A stretch of DNA of 64,000 nucleotides from Steroidobacteraceae bacterium (lineage in GTDB: Bacteria; Pseudomonadota; Gammaproteobacteria; Steroidobacterales; Steroidobacteraceae), in contig JABAQU010000015.1 of the NCBI GenBank assembly GCA_019187185.1, forward strand, positions 231,665 to 295,664, written 5' to 3'. The notes under the pieces were generated by a model. That model searched no databases, had not been told where the DNA came from, and saw nothing but the letters and a program-made list of their open reading frames with translations. The stretch's first letter is position 1. Every line of letters starts with the position of its first letter. Shown here in pieces: positions 44,132 through 52,568 of the stretch. Position numbers and translations under genes: made by a program.

Positions 44132-44887
44132 TCAATAGGTGCCGGCAATCGAAAACGGCCGCCGCCCCGCGGCATCGGGCGTACCGAGAAAGGCAATCTG
44201 GCGCGCAAGGGCAGGGGCCGTGTCGGCGCGCAGCGTGACGAATCCGTCGACCACGTAGCCGGCATCCGGCGTCAGGGTCACGTGGCCGTCGATGCCGAGC
44301 GGGCCGCCGAGGTCGCGCAACGTGCCCTGGATTCCCTTCGCGGTGTCCGCCCCCGGGGCAGGCTCTTCGAACCGCACTTCGACATCGCCCATCGGCACCG
44401 TGCCCTGCCGGAGCTGGCGCACCGTGAACACGCCGACGAGATCGGCGAGCGAACGCCCATGCAGTACCGCGCGTTCAACCTCGACGTGCAGCCGGCCGTG
44501 CAGGCCGAGTGCGCTGTCGCGCAGGAGCCCCTCGCCGAGGGTCAGGTCCCCTTCGGCGTGCTGCACGATGAGCCGGCCGCCCGGCCGCCGTTCGATTTCG
44601 CCGCGGAGCGAATCCGGACCCTGGCGCGCGGTCACATCCGCGGCGAGCGTGGCGCGCAGCAGCGGTAGCGCACGCACCTGCCAGGTCGTGGCGTCGAACC
44701 GCTGGGCACCGACGATGAGCGCCTCGCACCGACCGCGCCAGAGACTGCCGGCGGGACGCTCGCAAACGACTCCCCTGGGCAGCCAGTGCACCGCCCACAC
44801 GAGCGGCCAGCGCACCGCGAACACGACGAGGACCACGAGCAGGGCGGCAGCGACGAGTCGCCACGGGAAGCGGGCGGATGCAGCCAT
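44132..44887 (-). CDS. gspN: Type II secretion protein N
   Basis: A 251-aa protein with one N-terminal membrane helix (VAAALLVVLVVFAVRWP) and a periplasmic beta-rich region including GVVCERPAGSLWRGRCEAL, matching GspN. GspN is an optional component of the secretion system. It is the last gene of gspGHIJKLMN and faces the CadC-like gene. Confidence 0.88.
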   Translation of the reverse strand: MAASARFPWRLVAAALLVVLVVFAVRWPLVWAVHWLPRGVVCERPAGSLWRGRCEALIVGAQRFDATTWQVRALPLLRATLAADVTARQGPDSLRGEIERRPGGRLIVQHAEGDLTLGEGLLRDSALGLHGRLHVEVERAVLHGRSLADLVGVFTVRQLRQGTVPMGDVEVRFEEPAPGADTAKGIQGTLRDLGGPLGIDGHVTLTPDAGYVVDGFVTLRADTAPALARQIAFLGTPDAAGRRPFSIAGTY

Positions 44888-44896
44888 CGCGAACCG

Positions 44897-45379
44897 TCAG
44901 CGCGCGCTCAGTTCGATGCTCGCGGTCACGAGCCCGGGCTCACCGCTGCGCTCGACACTGGCCGACACGATGCGAATGCCGTGCTGCTGGCGCAGCCGCG
45001 CGAGCCACGCGAGCATCACGTCGAAACGCGCCTTGTCGAACTGCACACGCTGCCCGCCGTTGCCGGACGGCTCCGAGCGCACGAGCGACTCGCCGAGATT
45101 CGCTTCGCGCGCCGTGCGATCGACCGTGACCACCAGCGACTCGGCGCCGGCGCCGGAATCCACCACGGGGCCGGCACTCGCGAGCGCCGGCGCGACGCTG
45201 CGCATCCACGCGAGGTCGGCGCGCTTTTTCTCGACGCGCGCCCCGAGCGCCGCGGCACCTCGCGTCAGCGGGAGCAGCACCATCAGGAGGACGATCGCGA
45301 GCGCAATGCACCCGCCGATCGCGACGAAGCGCCGCTCCCGTTCCGCGAGCCCTCGATACCAATGCGAGAGTGCGCCCAT
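44897..45379 (-). CDS. gspM: Type II secretion protein M
   Basis: A 160-aa protein with the GspM start HWYRGLAERERR, one membrane helix (CIALAIVLLMVLLPL) and a periplasmic ferredoxin-like domain. GspM pairs with GspL in the inner-membrane platform. Its ATG overlaps the gspL stop by one base (TGATG). Confidence 0.9.
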   Translation of the reverse strand: MGALSHWYRGLAERERRFVAIGGCIALAIVLLMVLLPLTRGAAALGARVEKKRADLAWMRSVAPALASAGPVVDSGAGAESLVVTVDRTAREANLGESLVRSEPSGNGGQRVQFDKARFDVMLAWLARLRQQHGIRIVSASVERSGEPGLVTASIELSAR

Positions 45380-46635
45380 CAGGCCCCCGCCAGCCGGATC
45401 TGGATGCGGCCCTCATAGCCGGAATCGGCGGCTGCCGTGCCGCTCGTGATTTCCGATGTGAGCCCCTGTGCACGCAGTTGCTGATTGATCCGGTCGAGAC
45501 TCTGCGCGTCCCCCGCGCGCACGCGCAGGTCGAGCGCGCCGTCGCGCAGCGAGAGACTCTGCAGCGTCGCATCGGGTGATGCTGCGCTCGCCCTGGCATA
45601 TGCGCCGAGCGCAGGCAGGAGGCCTGCCTGCCCGCCGTTGTCCTGCAGCGCCCGGTAGCGCTGTTCCATGCGCTCGCGCGCATCTCGCGCATCGAGGCTG
45701 CCCGGCATGGCGGCGCGGAACGTCTGTTCGATTTCCACATCGAGGGCGCGTTCGGCAGCGTTCAGCCGCCGGATCTCGAACAGTTTCGTGCCGACGAACA
45801 GCAGCACGAGCGCCGCCGCGAGCGCCGCAGGCAGGCGCCATCGGCGCAGGTCGCGGGCGCCCGCCGTGCGCTGCGCATGGTCGCCCTGCAGCAGGTTGAC
45901 GGCACCGGCGAGTTCGATCTGGCTCGCGAGCCAGGGCAGCGAGCCCTGCGGAAGAATCTGCACCTTGGCGGCCGCGAAGTGCTCCTGCAGGAAGCCGAGC
46001 TCTCCGGCATGCCGTTGCCAGTCGGCGGCGGGAGCGTGGAGGAGCAGCGACACGCGGGCCGGTTCGACACCCTCGCCGTAGGCCTGTGTCGTCGCCAGGA
46101 AGCCGAAGGTATCCTGCAGTGTGGTGACCGGCGCCACGACCGGCGGTCGATCCGCCGCACGCAGCACGAGCATGTCGTCCTCGAGCCACGCCACGACCTG
46201 ACCGGGATTGGCCGCGATGAGGCTCGCTTCGCTGTAAAGCGCCGTGGGCGCGAGGCCCGCCTCGGCGAGCTGCGCCATCACCGCCTGCATCACCGGTTTG
46301 CCGACGACCGCAATGGCCGTGCGGCCCGACAGGGTGTCGCGGCGCCCCACGGCGAAATGCAGCGTGTCGATGTCGTCGGCGACCTGCTCTTCGAGCGCGT
46401 AGGGCACGAGCTGCGCGAGCTTCGCCCCGGCCTTTGCGGGCAACACCGCTTCGGTGAGCAGGACATCGCCGGCCGGCAGGAGCACGGCGACCTTGCGGGC
46501 AGCGACGGCCCCGGCCGCCTCGGCGAGCGTGCCCGTGCCGGGCGTCGCCAGCAGGTGGCCCTGGCTGTCGACAGCCGCCCACGCGACCGTCTCGCTCCCG
46601 TGCCCCGGCAACCGCACTACCAACCAGTCAGCCAT
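45379..46635 (-). CDS. gspL: Type II secretion protein L
   Basis: A 418-aa bitopic protein. The actin-like cytoplasmic part (1-255) ends at a membrane helix of about residues 262-282 (LPAALAAALVLLFVG), then a periplasmic ferredoxin-like domain. GspL recruits the GspE ATPase to the membrane. It starts 3 bp after gspK and is coupled to gspM. Confidence 0.92.
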   Translation of the reverse strand: MADWLVVRLPGHGSETVAWAAVDSQGHLLATPGTGTLAEAAGAVAARKVAVLLPAGDVLLTEAVLPAKAGAKLAQLVPYALEEQVADDIDTLHFAVGRRDTLSGRTAIAVVGKPVMQAVMAQLAEAGLAPTALYSEASLIAANPGQVVAWLEDDMLVLRAADRPPVVAPVTTLQDTFGFLATTQAYGEGVEPARVSLLLHAPAADWQRHAGELGFLQEHFAAAKVQILPQGSLPWLASQIELAGAVNLLQGDHAQRTAGARDLRRWRLPAALAAALVLLFVGTKLFEIRRLNAAERALDVEIEQTFRAAMPGSLDARDARERMEQRYRALQDNGGQAGLLPALGAYARASAASPDATLQSLSLRDGALDLRVRAGDAQSLDRINQQLRAQGLTSEITSGTAAADSGYEGRIQIRLAGA

Positions 46636-46638
46636 GGA

Positions 46639-47571
46639 TCAATCCGTACCGTAGGTGCGCAGGATCGGGCGCACACCCGTCGCTTCGCGCTTCAGGAGAC
46701 TGTACAAGGCGAACTCCGTGGTGCCAATACTGACGAAGGTGCGCAGGCGAAAGTACTCCGATCGATCGGCGACCTCGTACTGTAACTTGGCCCACTGATC
46801 GGCGGGCACCTTTGCCTGCAGGTCGGTCTTCATCGGAAAGCAGCCCGATTCACGGGTTTTCGAGAGGCGTTCCTCGTCGAGCCCGTATTCGTGCTCGTCG
46901 GTCAACGCATCGATCACGACGCCCGCTGCCGTGCACACGTTGAGCGGCGTACCCGGTGGCAATGCGCTGATGTACGGCGCGAGGCGCTGGTAGCGCTCGA
47001 TGCCGAACCCCGGCAGCGCGAGCAACGCGCTCACGCTCACGATCGGCGCGTTCGGCGCGCGGTAGGCGGGGCTCTGCGCGAGGTACAGCGTGTCCTCGCC
47101 GCCCTCGAAGCCGTTCGGTTCCACGTCGACGTCGATCCAGTCGGCGAGCAGCACCGCCCACTTGCGCTCGAGCTGGAGCGACTCGAGCAGGCGCGCGAAC
47201 TGTTCGATCACGTCGGCGCGTGCCACGCCGTCGCCGTCGACGAGATTGTTGACATTGAACCGTCCCTGCGCATCGTCGAGCCGTGCCTCGAGCCAGATGC
47301 CGGAGCCCGGGATCAGTTCCACCGGCCCGTAGGGGCGCGCCCACGCCTCGCTGTAGTCGTCGCGCTGGTTGTTCTTGCGATCCTCGCGCAGCGCCCAAGC
47401 GGCGATCGCTTCCGCCGCGCCCGCGAACTGCACGCCCTGGTCGAACAGGAAGGCGCCGCTCGTGCGTCGCGCAGTCATGCCGCTCTTGAACGCAACATTC
47501 GCCGCGACGATCGTCGCGAGCGCGACCAGGATGATCGCGGTGAGGAGGGCGACGCCGCGCTCGCGCTTCAT
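46639..47571 (-). CDS. gspK: Type II secretion pseudopilin K
   Basis: A 310-aa minor pseudopilin: short basic leader KRERGVALLTAIILVALATIVAAN, with the Gly before the cleaved bond, then a large periplasmic domain of the GspK type (NNLVDGDG, LADWIDVDVEPNGFEGGED). GspK caps the pseudopilus with GspI and GspJ. It overlaps gspJ by four bases. Confidence 0.93.
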   Translation of the reverse strand: MKRERGVALLTAIILVALATIVAANVAFKSGMTARRTSGAFLFDQGVQFAGAAEAIAAWALREDRKNNQRDDYSEAWARPYGPVELIPGSGIWLEARLDDAQGRFNVNNLVDGDGVARADVIEQFARLLESLQLERKWAVLLADWIDVDVEPNGFEGGEDTLYLAQSPAYRAPNAPIVSVSALLALPGFGIERYQRLAPYISALPPGTPLNVCTAAGVVIDALTDEHEYGLDEERLSKTRESGCFPMKTDLQAKVPADQWAKLQYEVADRSEYFRLRTFVSIGTTEFALYSLLKREATGVRPILRTYGTD

Positions 47572-48182
47572 CCCGGCACCTCGATGAGGCGCGTCACGGT
47601 ACCGAAGTCCTCGAGCTCGAGCGTCACTTCGACCGCGATCGGCCGGCGGCGCAGCAGTGGCTGGCGCATGTCACCCCCGGTGACGAGGCCCGGCCATTGT
47701 TCGGTCCAGCTGCGGCCGTTTTCCATGAAGCGAAAACGCACGCCCTTCACGTGGTCGATCAGCTTGCGCCGCACGGGCTGCGCACCGAGCACGGGATCGA
47801 GCACGCGCCAGTGTTCGCGGTACAGCGTACCGTGGTCGAGCGCATAGCGGACACGCTGCAGGGCGGGACGCTGGATGCCGGCCGGGTTCGCCCAGCCCAT
47901 GCGCGTGAAAGTCACGAGCGCGTCCGTGCGGCCGTCGGCCAGGAGCGCCGGATCGGCGCCGTCACCGACGAGGCTGCGCGTCGCGCGTGGCGCGAGCTGG
48001 CCGAAATCCTGCGAGACGATGCGCATCGTGTTGACGAGCGCATGCAGGCGATCCTGGTTCTCCTGCACGGCACCGCGATTGCCGAGTGCCTGCTGCAGGG
48101 CGCCGTAGCCGATCGCGAAGATGACGGCGGAGATGAACACCGCCACCAGCAATTCGATCAGCGTGAAGCCGCGGCTTTGCAT
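47568..48182 (-). CDS. gspJ: Type II secretion pseudopilin J
   Basis: A 204-aa minor pseudopilin with the type III signal MQSRGFTLIELLVAVFI, cleaved after Gly, and the GspJ body (NQDRLHALVNTMRIVSQDF, FRFMENGRSW). It forms the tip complex with GspI and GspK. It overlaps gspI by one base (48182) and gspK by four. Confidence 0.93.
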   Translation of the reverse strand: MQSRGFTLIELLVAVFISAVIFAIGYGALQQALGNRGAVQENQDRLHALVNTMRIVSQDFGQLAPRATRSLVGDGADPALLADGRTDALVTFTRMGWANPAGIQRPALQRVRYALDHGTLYREHWRVLDPVLGAQPVRRKLIDHVKGVRFRFMENGRSWTEQWPGLVTGGDMRQPLLRRRPIAVEVTLELEDFGTVTRLIEVPG

Positions 48183-48721
48183 CAGGTGGTCGGCAACGTA
48201 CTGCCGGGCGGCGCCGGTGTGGGTGTCGGCGCCGGCGTCGCTCCGGGCTCGTTGGCCTTGCCGCCGGAACCCGTCGGCTCGCCCGGGAACGGGCCGCCAT
48301 TCCAGTCGGGATCGGTGCCGTTCGGCGGCGCCACCGCATCGCCGGTGACGCCGCTCGCCGTCACGGTCCAGTCATTCTTCGACGACCCCTTGGCACCCGC
48401 GCGTGTCGCCGCGTCTGCCACGCGCACGTCGATGCGCAGGACCCCGGGCACATCGGTCTCGACGACCTCCTGTTCGTAGCGCCACTTGCGCCCCGCGTAG
48501 TCGATCTCGCCACTCGTCTTGCCCTTCGACGGCCGCTTCGCCGCGAGCCGCAGCTCGGAGATGCGATTGAGCGCAATCCATTCGGCGAAGGTCTTGTCGC
48601 GCAGGTAGATCGACGAATCGGCCGCGGAAGTCAGGGTACCGAGCAGGGCCGCCATGCCGACCGCGACGATCACCAGCGCCACCAGTACTTCGATCAGCGT
48701 GAAGCCGCGCGCGCGCGTCAT
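48182..48721 (-). CDS. gspI: Type II secretion pseudopilin I with extended tail
   Basis: A 179-aa minor pseudopilin, MTRARGFTLIEVLVALVIV at the start and a normal GspI body to about residue 120. GspI is usually near 125 aa; here an extra low-complexity tail (about 124-179), rich in Gly, Pro, Thr and Ala, follows. The tail ends in PGSTLPTT. It overlaps gspH by four bases. Confidence 0.9.
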   Translation of the reverse strand: MTRARGFTLIEVLVALVIVAVGMAALLGTLTSAADSSIYLRDKTFAEWIALNRISELRLAAKRPSKGKTSGEIDYAGRKWRYEQEVVETDVPGVLRIDVRVADAATRAGAKGSSKNDWTVTASGVTGDAVAPPNGTDPDWNGGPFPGEPTGSGGKANEPGATPAPTPTPAPPGSTLPTT

Positions 48722-49254
48722 CGTTGTGCCGCCTCGTCGGGCAAGGTCAGCACGACCTCGCCCGCATGCTCGCCGGTATCCTGGCTCGCGACCGTGGCGG
48801 CGAGCCGGCTGCCCTCGCGAGCGAGGGTCAGCTCGAACGGCGTGACGTCACCATTCGAGAACAGCATCACCTGCGGCAGCAGTGGTTCGTTGTCCTTTGG
48901 CGGGCGCAGCAATACCTCCCGCCCCTCGACCCGCAACCGCAACCGCAGGCCCACCGGCAGCGTGCGCTCACGCATAGATTCGTCTGCGTCGGCGCCGATC
49001 CAGATGCCGCGACGCGGGTCGAAGACGAGGAAGCGGTACCGGTCGCCCTCGCAGCGCAGCCCGTACTCGCGCGTCGTGAGCTCGGCATGCTCGCGCACGT
49101 AGGCGATGAGCGATTCGAGACGTCGCGATTCGGTCTCGAGGGCGTCGTCCCGCTTTGCAGTGCCGAGCGTGAGCACCGCACCGACCGCGAGTACACCGAT
49201 GATCACGACCACGACCAGGATTTCGATCAGTGTGAAGCCGCGAAGGTGCTTCAT
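48718..49254 (-). CDS. gspH: Type II secretion pseudopilin H
   Basis: A 178-aa minor pseudopilin beginning KHLRGFTLIEILVVVVIIG with the methylated Phe after the Gly cleavage point and a beta-rich C-terminal domain (REYGLRCEGDRYRFLVFD). It sits under GspIJK in the pseudopilus. It lies 36 bp after gspG. Confidence 0.92.
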   Translation of the reverse strand: MKHLRGFTLIEILVVVVIIGVLAVGAVLTLGTAKRDDALETESRRLESLIAYVREHAELTTREYGLRCEGDRYRFLVFDPRRGIWIGADADESMRERTLPVGLRLRLRVEGREVLLRPPKDNEPLLPQVMLFSNGDVTPFELTLAREGSRLAATVASQDTGEHAGEVVLTLPDEAAQR

Positions 49255-49290
49255 GGGAGGCCGTCCGCCGGCCGGACGGTGACCGGCGCC

Positions 49291-49728
49291 CTAGCGGTCC
49301 AGGTTCCAGTTGCCGATGTCGGCGTTGATGCCTTCACCACCGGGCTCGCCGTCGGCTCCGAGCGAGAAAAGATCGTAGTCTCCGCCGTGCGTGCCGGGGA
49401 ACACGTACTGGTAGTCGTTGCCCCAGGGGTCCTTGTTGACGCGCTTCAGGTACCCGCCCGCGCGCCAGTTGCGCACGTTCGGGTCCGCGGGCTTCTGCAC
49501 GAGGGCGTTCAGGCCGAAATCCGTGCTCGGAAACTGGAAGGTATCCAGCTTGTACATCGTGAGCGCGGTTTCGAGCGCCTGGATGTCCTGCTTCGCCTTG
49601 ACGATCTTCGCGTCATCGACGCGCCCCAGGATCTGCGGCGCAATGAAGGCCGCGAGGAGACCGATGATCACGACCACGACCATGATCTCGATCAGCGTGA
49701 AACCGGCGGAGCGTGAAGGGTGGCGCAT
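49291..49728 (-). CDS. gspG: Type II secretion major pseudopilin G
   Basis: A 145-aa major pseudopilin: leader MRHPSRSAG, then FTLIEIMVVVVIIGLLAAFI, the conserved YKLDTFQFPSTDFGLNAL, and the calcium loop LGADGEPGGEGINADIG. The start is the ATG at 49728. It is the first gene of the minus-strand gsp run. GspC, D, E and F are not in the window. Only 20 bp separate its start from the divergent rhombosortase. Confidence 0.95.
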   Translation of the reverse strand: MRHPSRSAGFTLIEIMVVVVIIGLLAAFIAPQILGRVDDAKIVKAKQDIQALETALTMYKLDTFQFPSTDFGLNALVQKPADPNVRNWRAGGYLKRVNKDPWGNDYQYVFPGTHGGDYDLFSLGADGEPGGEGINADIGNWNLDR

Positions 49729-49748
49729 ATGACGGATAATGATACCAA
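49729..49748. promoter_or_regulatory. 20-bp divergent control region with overlapping -10 elements
   Basis: GATAAT (49735-49740) reads toward the rhombosortase and the complement of ATGATA (49739-49744, TATCAT) toward gspG. The two candidate -10 boxes share bases, so initiation in one direction should interfere with the other. There is no Shine-Dalgarno sequence on the plus side. Confidence 0.42.
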
Positions 49749-50372
49749 ATGGCCCGCAACGAAAAGCGCTCCGGCGCGCGCGGCAGTGTCCGGCGCACGA
49801 TCGCGTCGCTGAACGGCGACGGACGCTACGGGGCCGCGTTGCTCGTCGCCGCCGCGTGCCTCCTGCTGCCCTCGGCGGGCGGCAGCCTGCTGCGCGATGC
49901 GCTGCGCTACGAGCGCGCGGCACTCGCGGCCGGCGAATACTGGCGCCTCCTCACCGCGCATGTCGTGCACCTCGACGCCTCGCATGCGGCGCTCAACACG
50001 CTCGGGCTCGTGCTGATATGGGGCTTGTTCGCGCGCGACTACGCGCCTCGCCGCTGGATCGTCATTGCGCTCGCCTCGATCCTCGCCATCGACGCCGGGC
50101 TGTGGTGGCTCGCGCCGCAAGTCGAGTGGTACGTCGGCGCATCGGGTGTCCTGCACGGAGCACTGGCGGCCGGCACGCTTGCGCACCTGCGACGCCGCGA
50201 TTTCGACGGCTGGATCCTCGCGGCTTTCCTCATCGGGAAGCTTGCCATCGAGCAGCGCGTCGCGCTGCCGTTCGCGGGTGACGCGCCGGTGATCGTCGCC
50301 GCGCATCTCTACGGGGCGATCGGCGGGTTGGCTGCGGCGCTGTGCCTGCCATCCCGGCGCGAGCCGCTATAA
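49749..50372 (+). CDS. Rhombosortase (rhomboid-family intramembrane protease)
   Basis: A 207-aa protein with about six membrane helices. GEYWRLLTAHVVHLDASHAALN is the rhomboid/rhombosortase hallmark, YVGASGVLHG carries the nucleophilic Ser, and AAHLYGAIGG the catalytic His. Rhombosortases cleave GlyGly-CTERM tails of surface proteins delivered by type II secretion, and the gsp genes start 20 bp away. No GlyGly-CTERM protein was seen in the window. Its stop overlaps the fabD promoter. Confidence 0.87.
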   Translation: MARNEKRSGARGSVRRTIASLNGDGRYGAALLVAAACLLLPSAGGSLLRDALRYERAALAAGEYWRLLTAHVVHLDASHAALNTLGLVLIWGLFARDYAPRRWIVIALASILAIDAGLWWLAPQVEWYVGASGVLHGALAAGTLAHLRRRDFDGWILAAFLIGKLAIEQRVALPFAGDAPVIVAAHLYGAIGGLAAALCLPSRREPL

Positions 50373-50373
50373 T
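50346..50373 (+). promoter_or_regulatory. fabD promoter
   Basis: CTGCCA (50346-50351), 16 bp, then a perfect TATAAT (50368-50373) that covers the rhombosortase stop codon. It would start transcription near 50380, about 22 bases before the fabD ATG. Confidence 0.55.
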
Positions 50374-50401
50374 CCCGCGCGTCTCGGCAGCAGGAATTCG
50401 C

Positions 50402-51340
50402 ATGGGTATCGCATTTGTCTTTCCCGGCCAGGGCTCGCAATCCGTCGGCATGCTCGCATCGCTCGCGGCGGCAAACCCGGTCGTGCGCGAGACGTTCGAC
50501 GTCGCCTCCGGTGTGCTCGGCTACGACCTCTGGGCGCTCGCGCAGCAGGGCCCGGCCGAGCGGCTGAACCAGACGGAATGCACGCAGCCCGCAATGCTCG
50601 CCGCCGGTTATGCGACGTATCGCGCGTGGCAAGGGCAGGGCGGTCGCGTGCCCGATGCCGTCTCGGGCCACAGCCTCGGCGAGTTCACCGCGCTGGTCGT
50701 GGCCGGCGCCCTCGATTTCGCCACCGCCATCGAACTCGTGCAGCTGCGCGGCCGTGCGATGCAGGAGTCTGTGCCGGTCGGCGTGGGTGCGATTGCCGCG
50801 GTGCTCGGCCTCGACGATGAGGCGATCGAGGCGGCGTGCCGCGAAGCCGCGCAGGGCGAGGTGGTCGAACCGGTCAATTACAACTCGCCAGGCCAGATCG
50901 TGATCGCGGGCCACGCCACTGCGGTCGCACGCGCGATCGAGGCCGCGAAGGCGCGCGGTGCCAAGCGTGCCGTGCCGCTGCCCATGAGCGTGCCGTCGCA
51001 CAGCAGCCTCATGCGGCCCGCGGCCGTGCGCCTCGGCGAGCGCCTCGCGAGCGCGGTGATCGAGACGCCGCGCATCCCCTATTTCAGTGCCGTCGACGCC
51101 GGGCGGCACAGCGACCCGGATGACATCCGTACCAACCTCGTGACGCAGGCCGCGAGCCCGGTCCGCTGGACCGCGACGGTCGTCGCACTGCTCGATGCGG
51201 GCTACACGACGATGGTCGAATGTGGTCCGGGCAAGGTGCTGACGAGTCTTAACCGCCGCATCGACAAGCGATCGGGTACGGTGTTCCTCGCGCTCGAGGA
51301 CCCCGCTTCGATCGCTGCGGCCTGCGCCGCGACACAGTGA
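50402..51340 (+). CDS. fabD: Malonyl-CoA:ACP transacylase
   Basis: A 312-aa acyltransferase starting AFVFPGQGSQ, with the nucleophile motif GHSLGEF and the arginine/Gln regions YNSPGQIVIAG and PVRW. It loads malonate onto ACP for fatty acid synthesis. The frame continues upstream, but the family start MGIAFVFPGQGSQ fixes ATG 50402, preceded by GCAGGA. Unlike most relatives, plsX and fabH do not lie upstream. Confidence 0.97.
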   Translation: MGIAFVFPGQGSQSVGMLASLAAANPVVRETFDVASGVLGYDLWALAQQGPAERLNQTECTQPAMLAAGYATYRAWQGQGGRVPDAVSGHSLGEFTALVVAGALDFATAIELVQLRGRAMQESVPVGVGAIAAVLGLDDEAIEAACREAAQGEVVEPVNYNSPGQIVIAGHATAVARAIEAAKARGAKRAVPLPMSVPSHSSLMRPAAVRLGERLASAVIETPRIPYFSAVDAGRHSDPDDIRTNLVTQAASPVRWTATVVALLDAGYTTMVECGPGKVLTSLNRRIDKRSGTVFLALEDPASIAAACAATQ

Positions 51341-51349
51341 GGAGTGGAC

Positions 51350-52090
51350 ATGCTGGACAGTGACATCGCGCTCGTGACGGGCGCCTCGCGAGGCATCGGG
51401 CGCGCGATCGCGGCGGCTCTCGGGGCCGCGGGTGCGATGGTGATCGGCACCTCGACGAGCGCGGAGGGTGCCGCGAAATTCGGGGCGGAACTCGCGGCCG
51501 CGGGCCAGCGTGGGCGCGGCGTCGTACTCGACGTCGGTGACGCGGCATCGATCGACGCGCTGCTCGCCGAACTCGAGGGCCGGGGCGAGCTGCCGACGAT
51601 CCTCGTCAACAATGCGGCCATCACGCGCGACACGTTGCTCCTGCGCATGAAGCAGGACGACTGGGACCGCGTGATCTCGACCAATCTCACGTCCGTGTTC
51701 CGATTGAGCAAGGCCTGCCTCAAGCGGATGATGAAAGAACGGCGCGGCCGCATCGTGAACCTGACCTCGATCGTGGCTCTCACGGGCAATCCGGGGCAGG
51801 CCAACTATTCGGCGGCCAAGGCAGGCCTCCTCGGGTTCACCAAGTCGCTCGCGAAGGAGGTGGCGAGTCGTGGCATCACGGTCAACGCGGTGGCGCCCGG
51901 CTTCATCGACACCGACATGACACGCGTGCTCAACGACGCGCAGCGCGGCGCGCTCCTTGCGCAGATCCCGATGGCACGCCTCGGTTCGCCGGCCGACATC
52001 GCGGCCGCGGTGGCGTTCCTCTGCTCGCCTGCGGCGGGCTACATCACCGGGGAAACCCTGCACGTCAACGGCGGCATGTACATGCAGTGA
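51350..52090 (+). CDS. fabG: 3-oxoacyl-ACP reductase
   Basis: A 246-aa SDR with [18 protein letters not shown], and YSAAKAG, the standard FabG signature, ending in [11 protein letters not shown]. It reduces beta-ketoacyl-ACP with NADPH. GGAG stands 5 bases before ATG 51350; the GTG at 51344 lies too close to that site. It follows fabD by 9 bp. Confidence 0.97.
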   Translation: MLDSDIALVTGASRGIGRAIAAALGAAGAMVIGTSTSAEGAAKFGAELAAAGQRGRGVVLDVGDAASIDALLAELEGRGELPTILVNNAAITRDTLLLRMKQDDWDRVISTNLTSVFRLSKACLKRMMKERRGRIVNLTSIVALTGNPGQANYSAAKAGLLGFTKSLAKEVASRGITVNAVAPGFIDTDMTRVLNDAQRGALLAQIPMARLGSPADIAAAVAFLCSPAAGYITGETLHVNGGMYMQ

Positions 52091-52166
52091 CGCGCCGGCG
52101 CCACGCACAAATTCGCCGGAAAAATGGCTTTTGTGTGCAAAAACAGGGGGCTGCAGACAATGCGGG

Positions 52167-52195
52167 TGGCGACGTGAGGGGTGTTCCCCTACAAT
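52167..52195 (+). promoter_or_regulatory. Possible acpP promoter
   Basis: TACAAT (52190-52195) is a good -10 in the 172-bp fabG-acpP gap; TGGCGA 17 bp upstream is a weak -35. A separate promoter would fit the high ACP level needed in cells. Confidence 0.45.
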
Positions 52196-52262
52196 ACCGC
52201 GCCCGCTACGGCCGGCGATGCCACGGCCCATACCAAAGATAAGTCACGAGGACACTACACAG

Positions 52263-52502
52263 ATGAGTACTGTTGAACAGCAAGTGAAAGCCATTGTCGC
52301 CGAGCAGCTGGGCGTCAAGGCGGAACAGGTGACGAGCGAGGCCTCGTTCGTCGACGACCTGGGCGCCGACTCGCTGGACACGGTCGAACTGGTCATGGCG
52401 CTCGAAGAGGAATTCGAGATCGAGATTCCGGACGAGGACGCCGAGAAGATCACCACGGTTCAGCAGGCCATCGACTACATCAACGAGCGACGCAAGGCGT
52501 AA
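52263..52502 (+). CDS. acpP: Acyl carrier protein
   Basis: A 79-aa acidic protein with the phosphopantetheine attachment motif [17 protein letters not shown] and the usual helix [19 protein letters not shown]. It carries acyl chains for fatty acid synthesis. The ATG is preceded by GAGGAC. It lies between fabG and fabF, the normal order. Confidence 0.98.
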   Translation: MSTVEQQVKAIVAEQLGVKAEQVTSEASFVDDLGADSLDTVELVMALEEEFEIEIPDEDAEKITTVQQAIDYINERRKA

Positions 52503-52568
52503 GGCTCGCGGCGCCGGTCCGCCGGCGCCATTCCTTCCCATCCGTCGCACGAGGTGCGAAAGGTCCGC

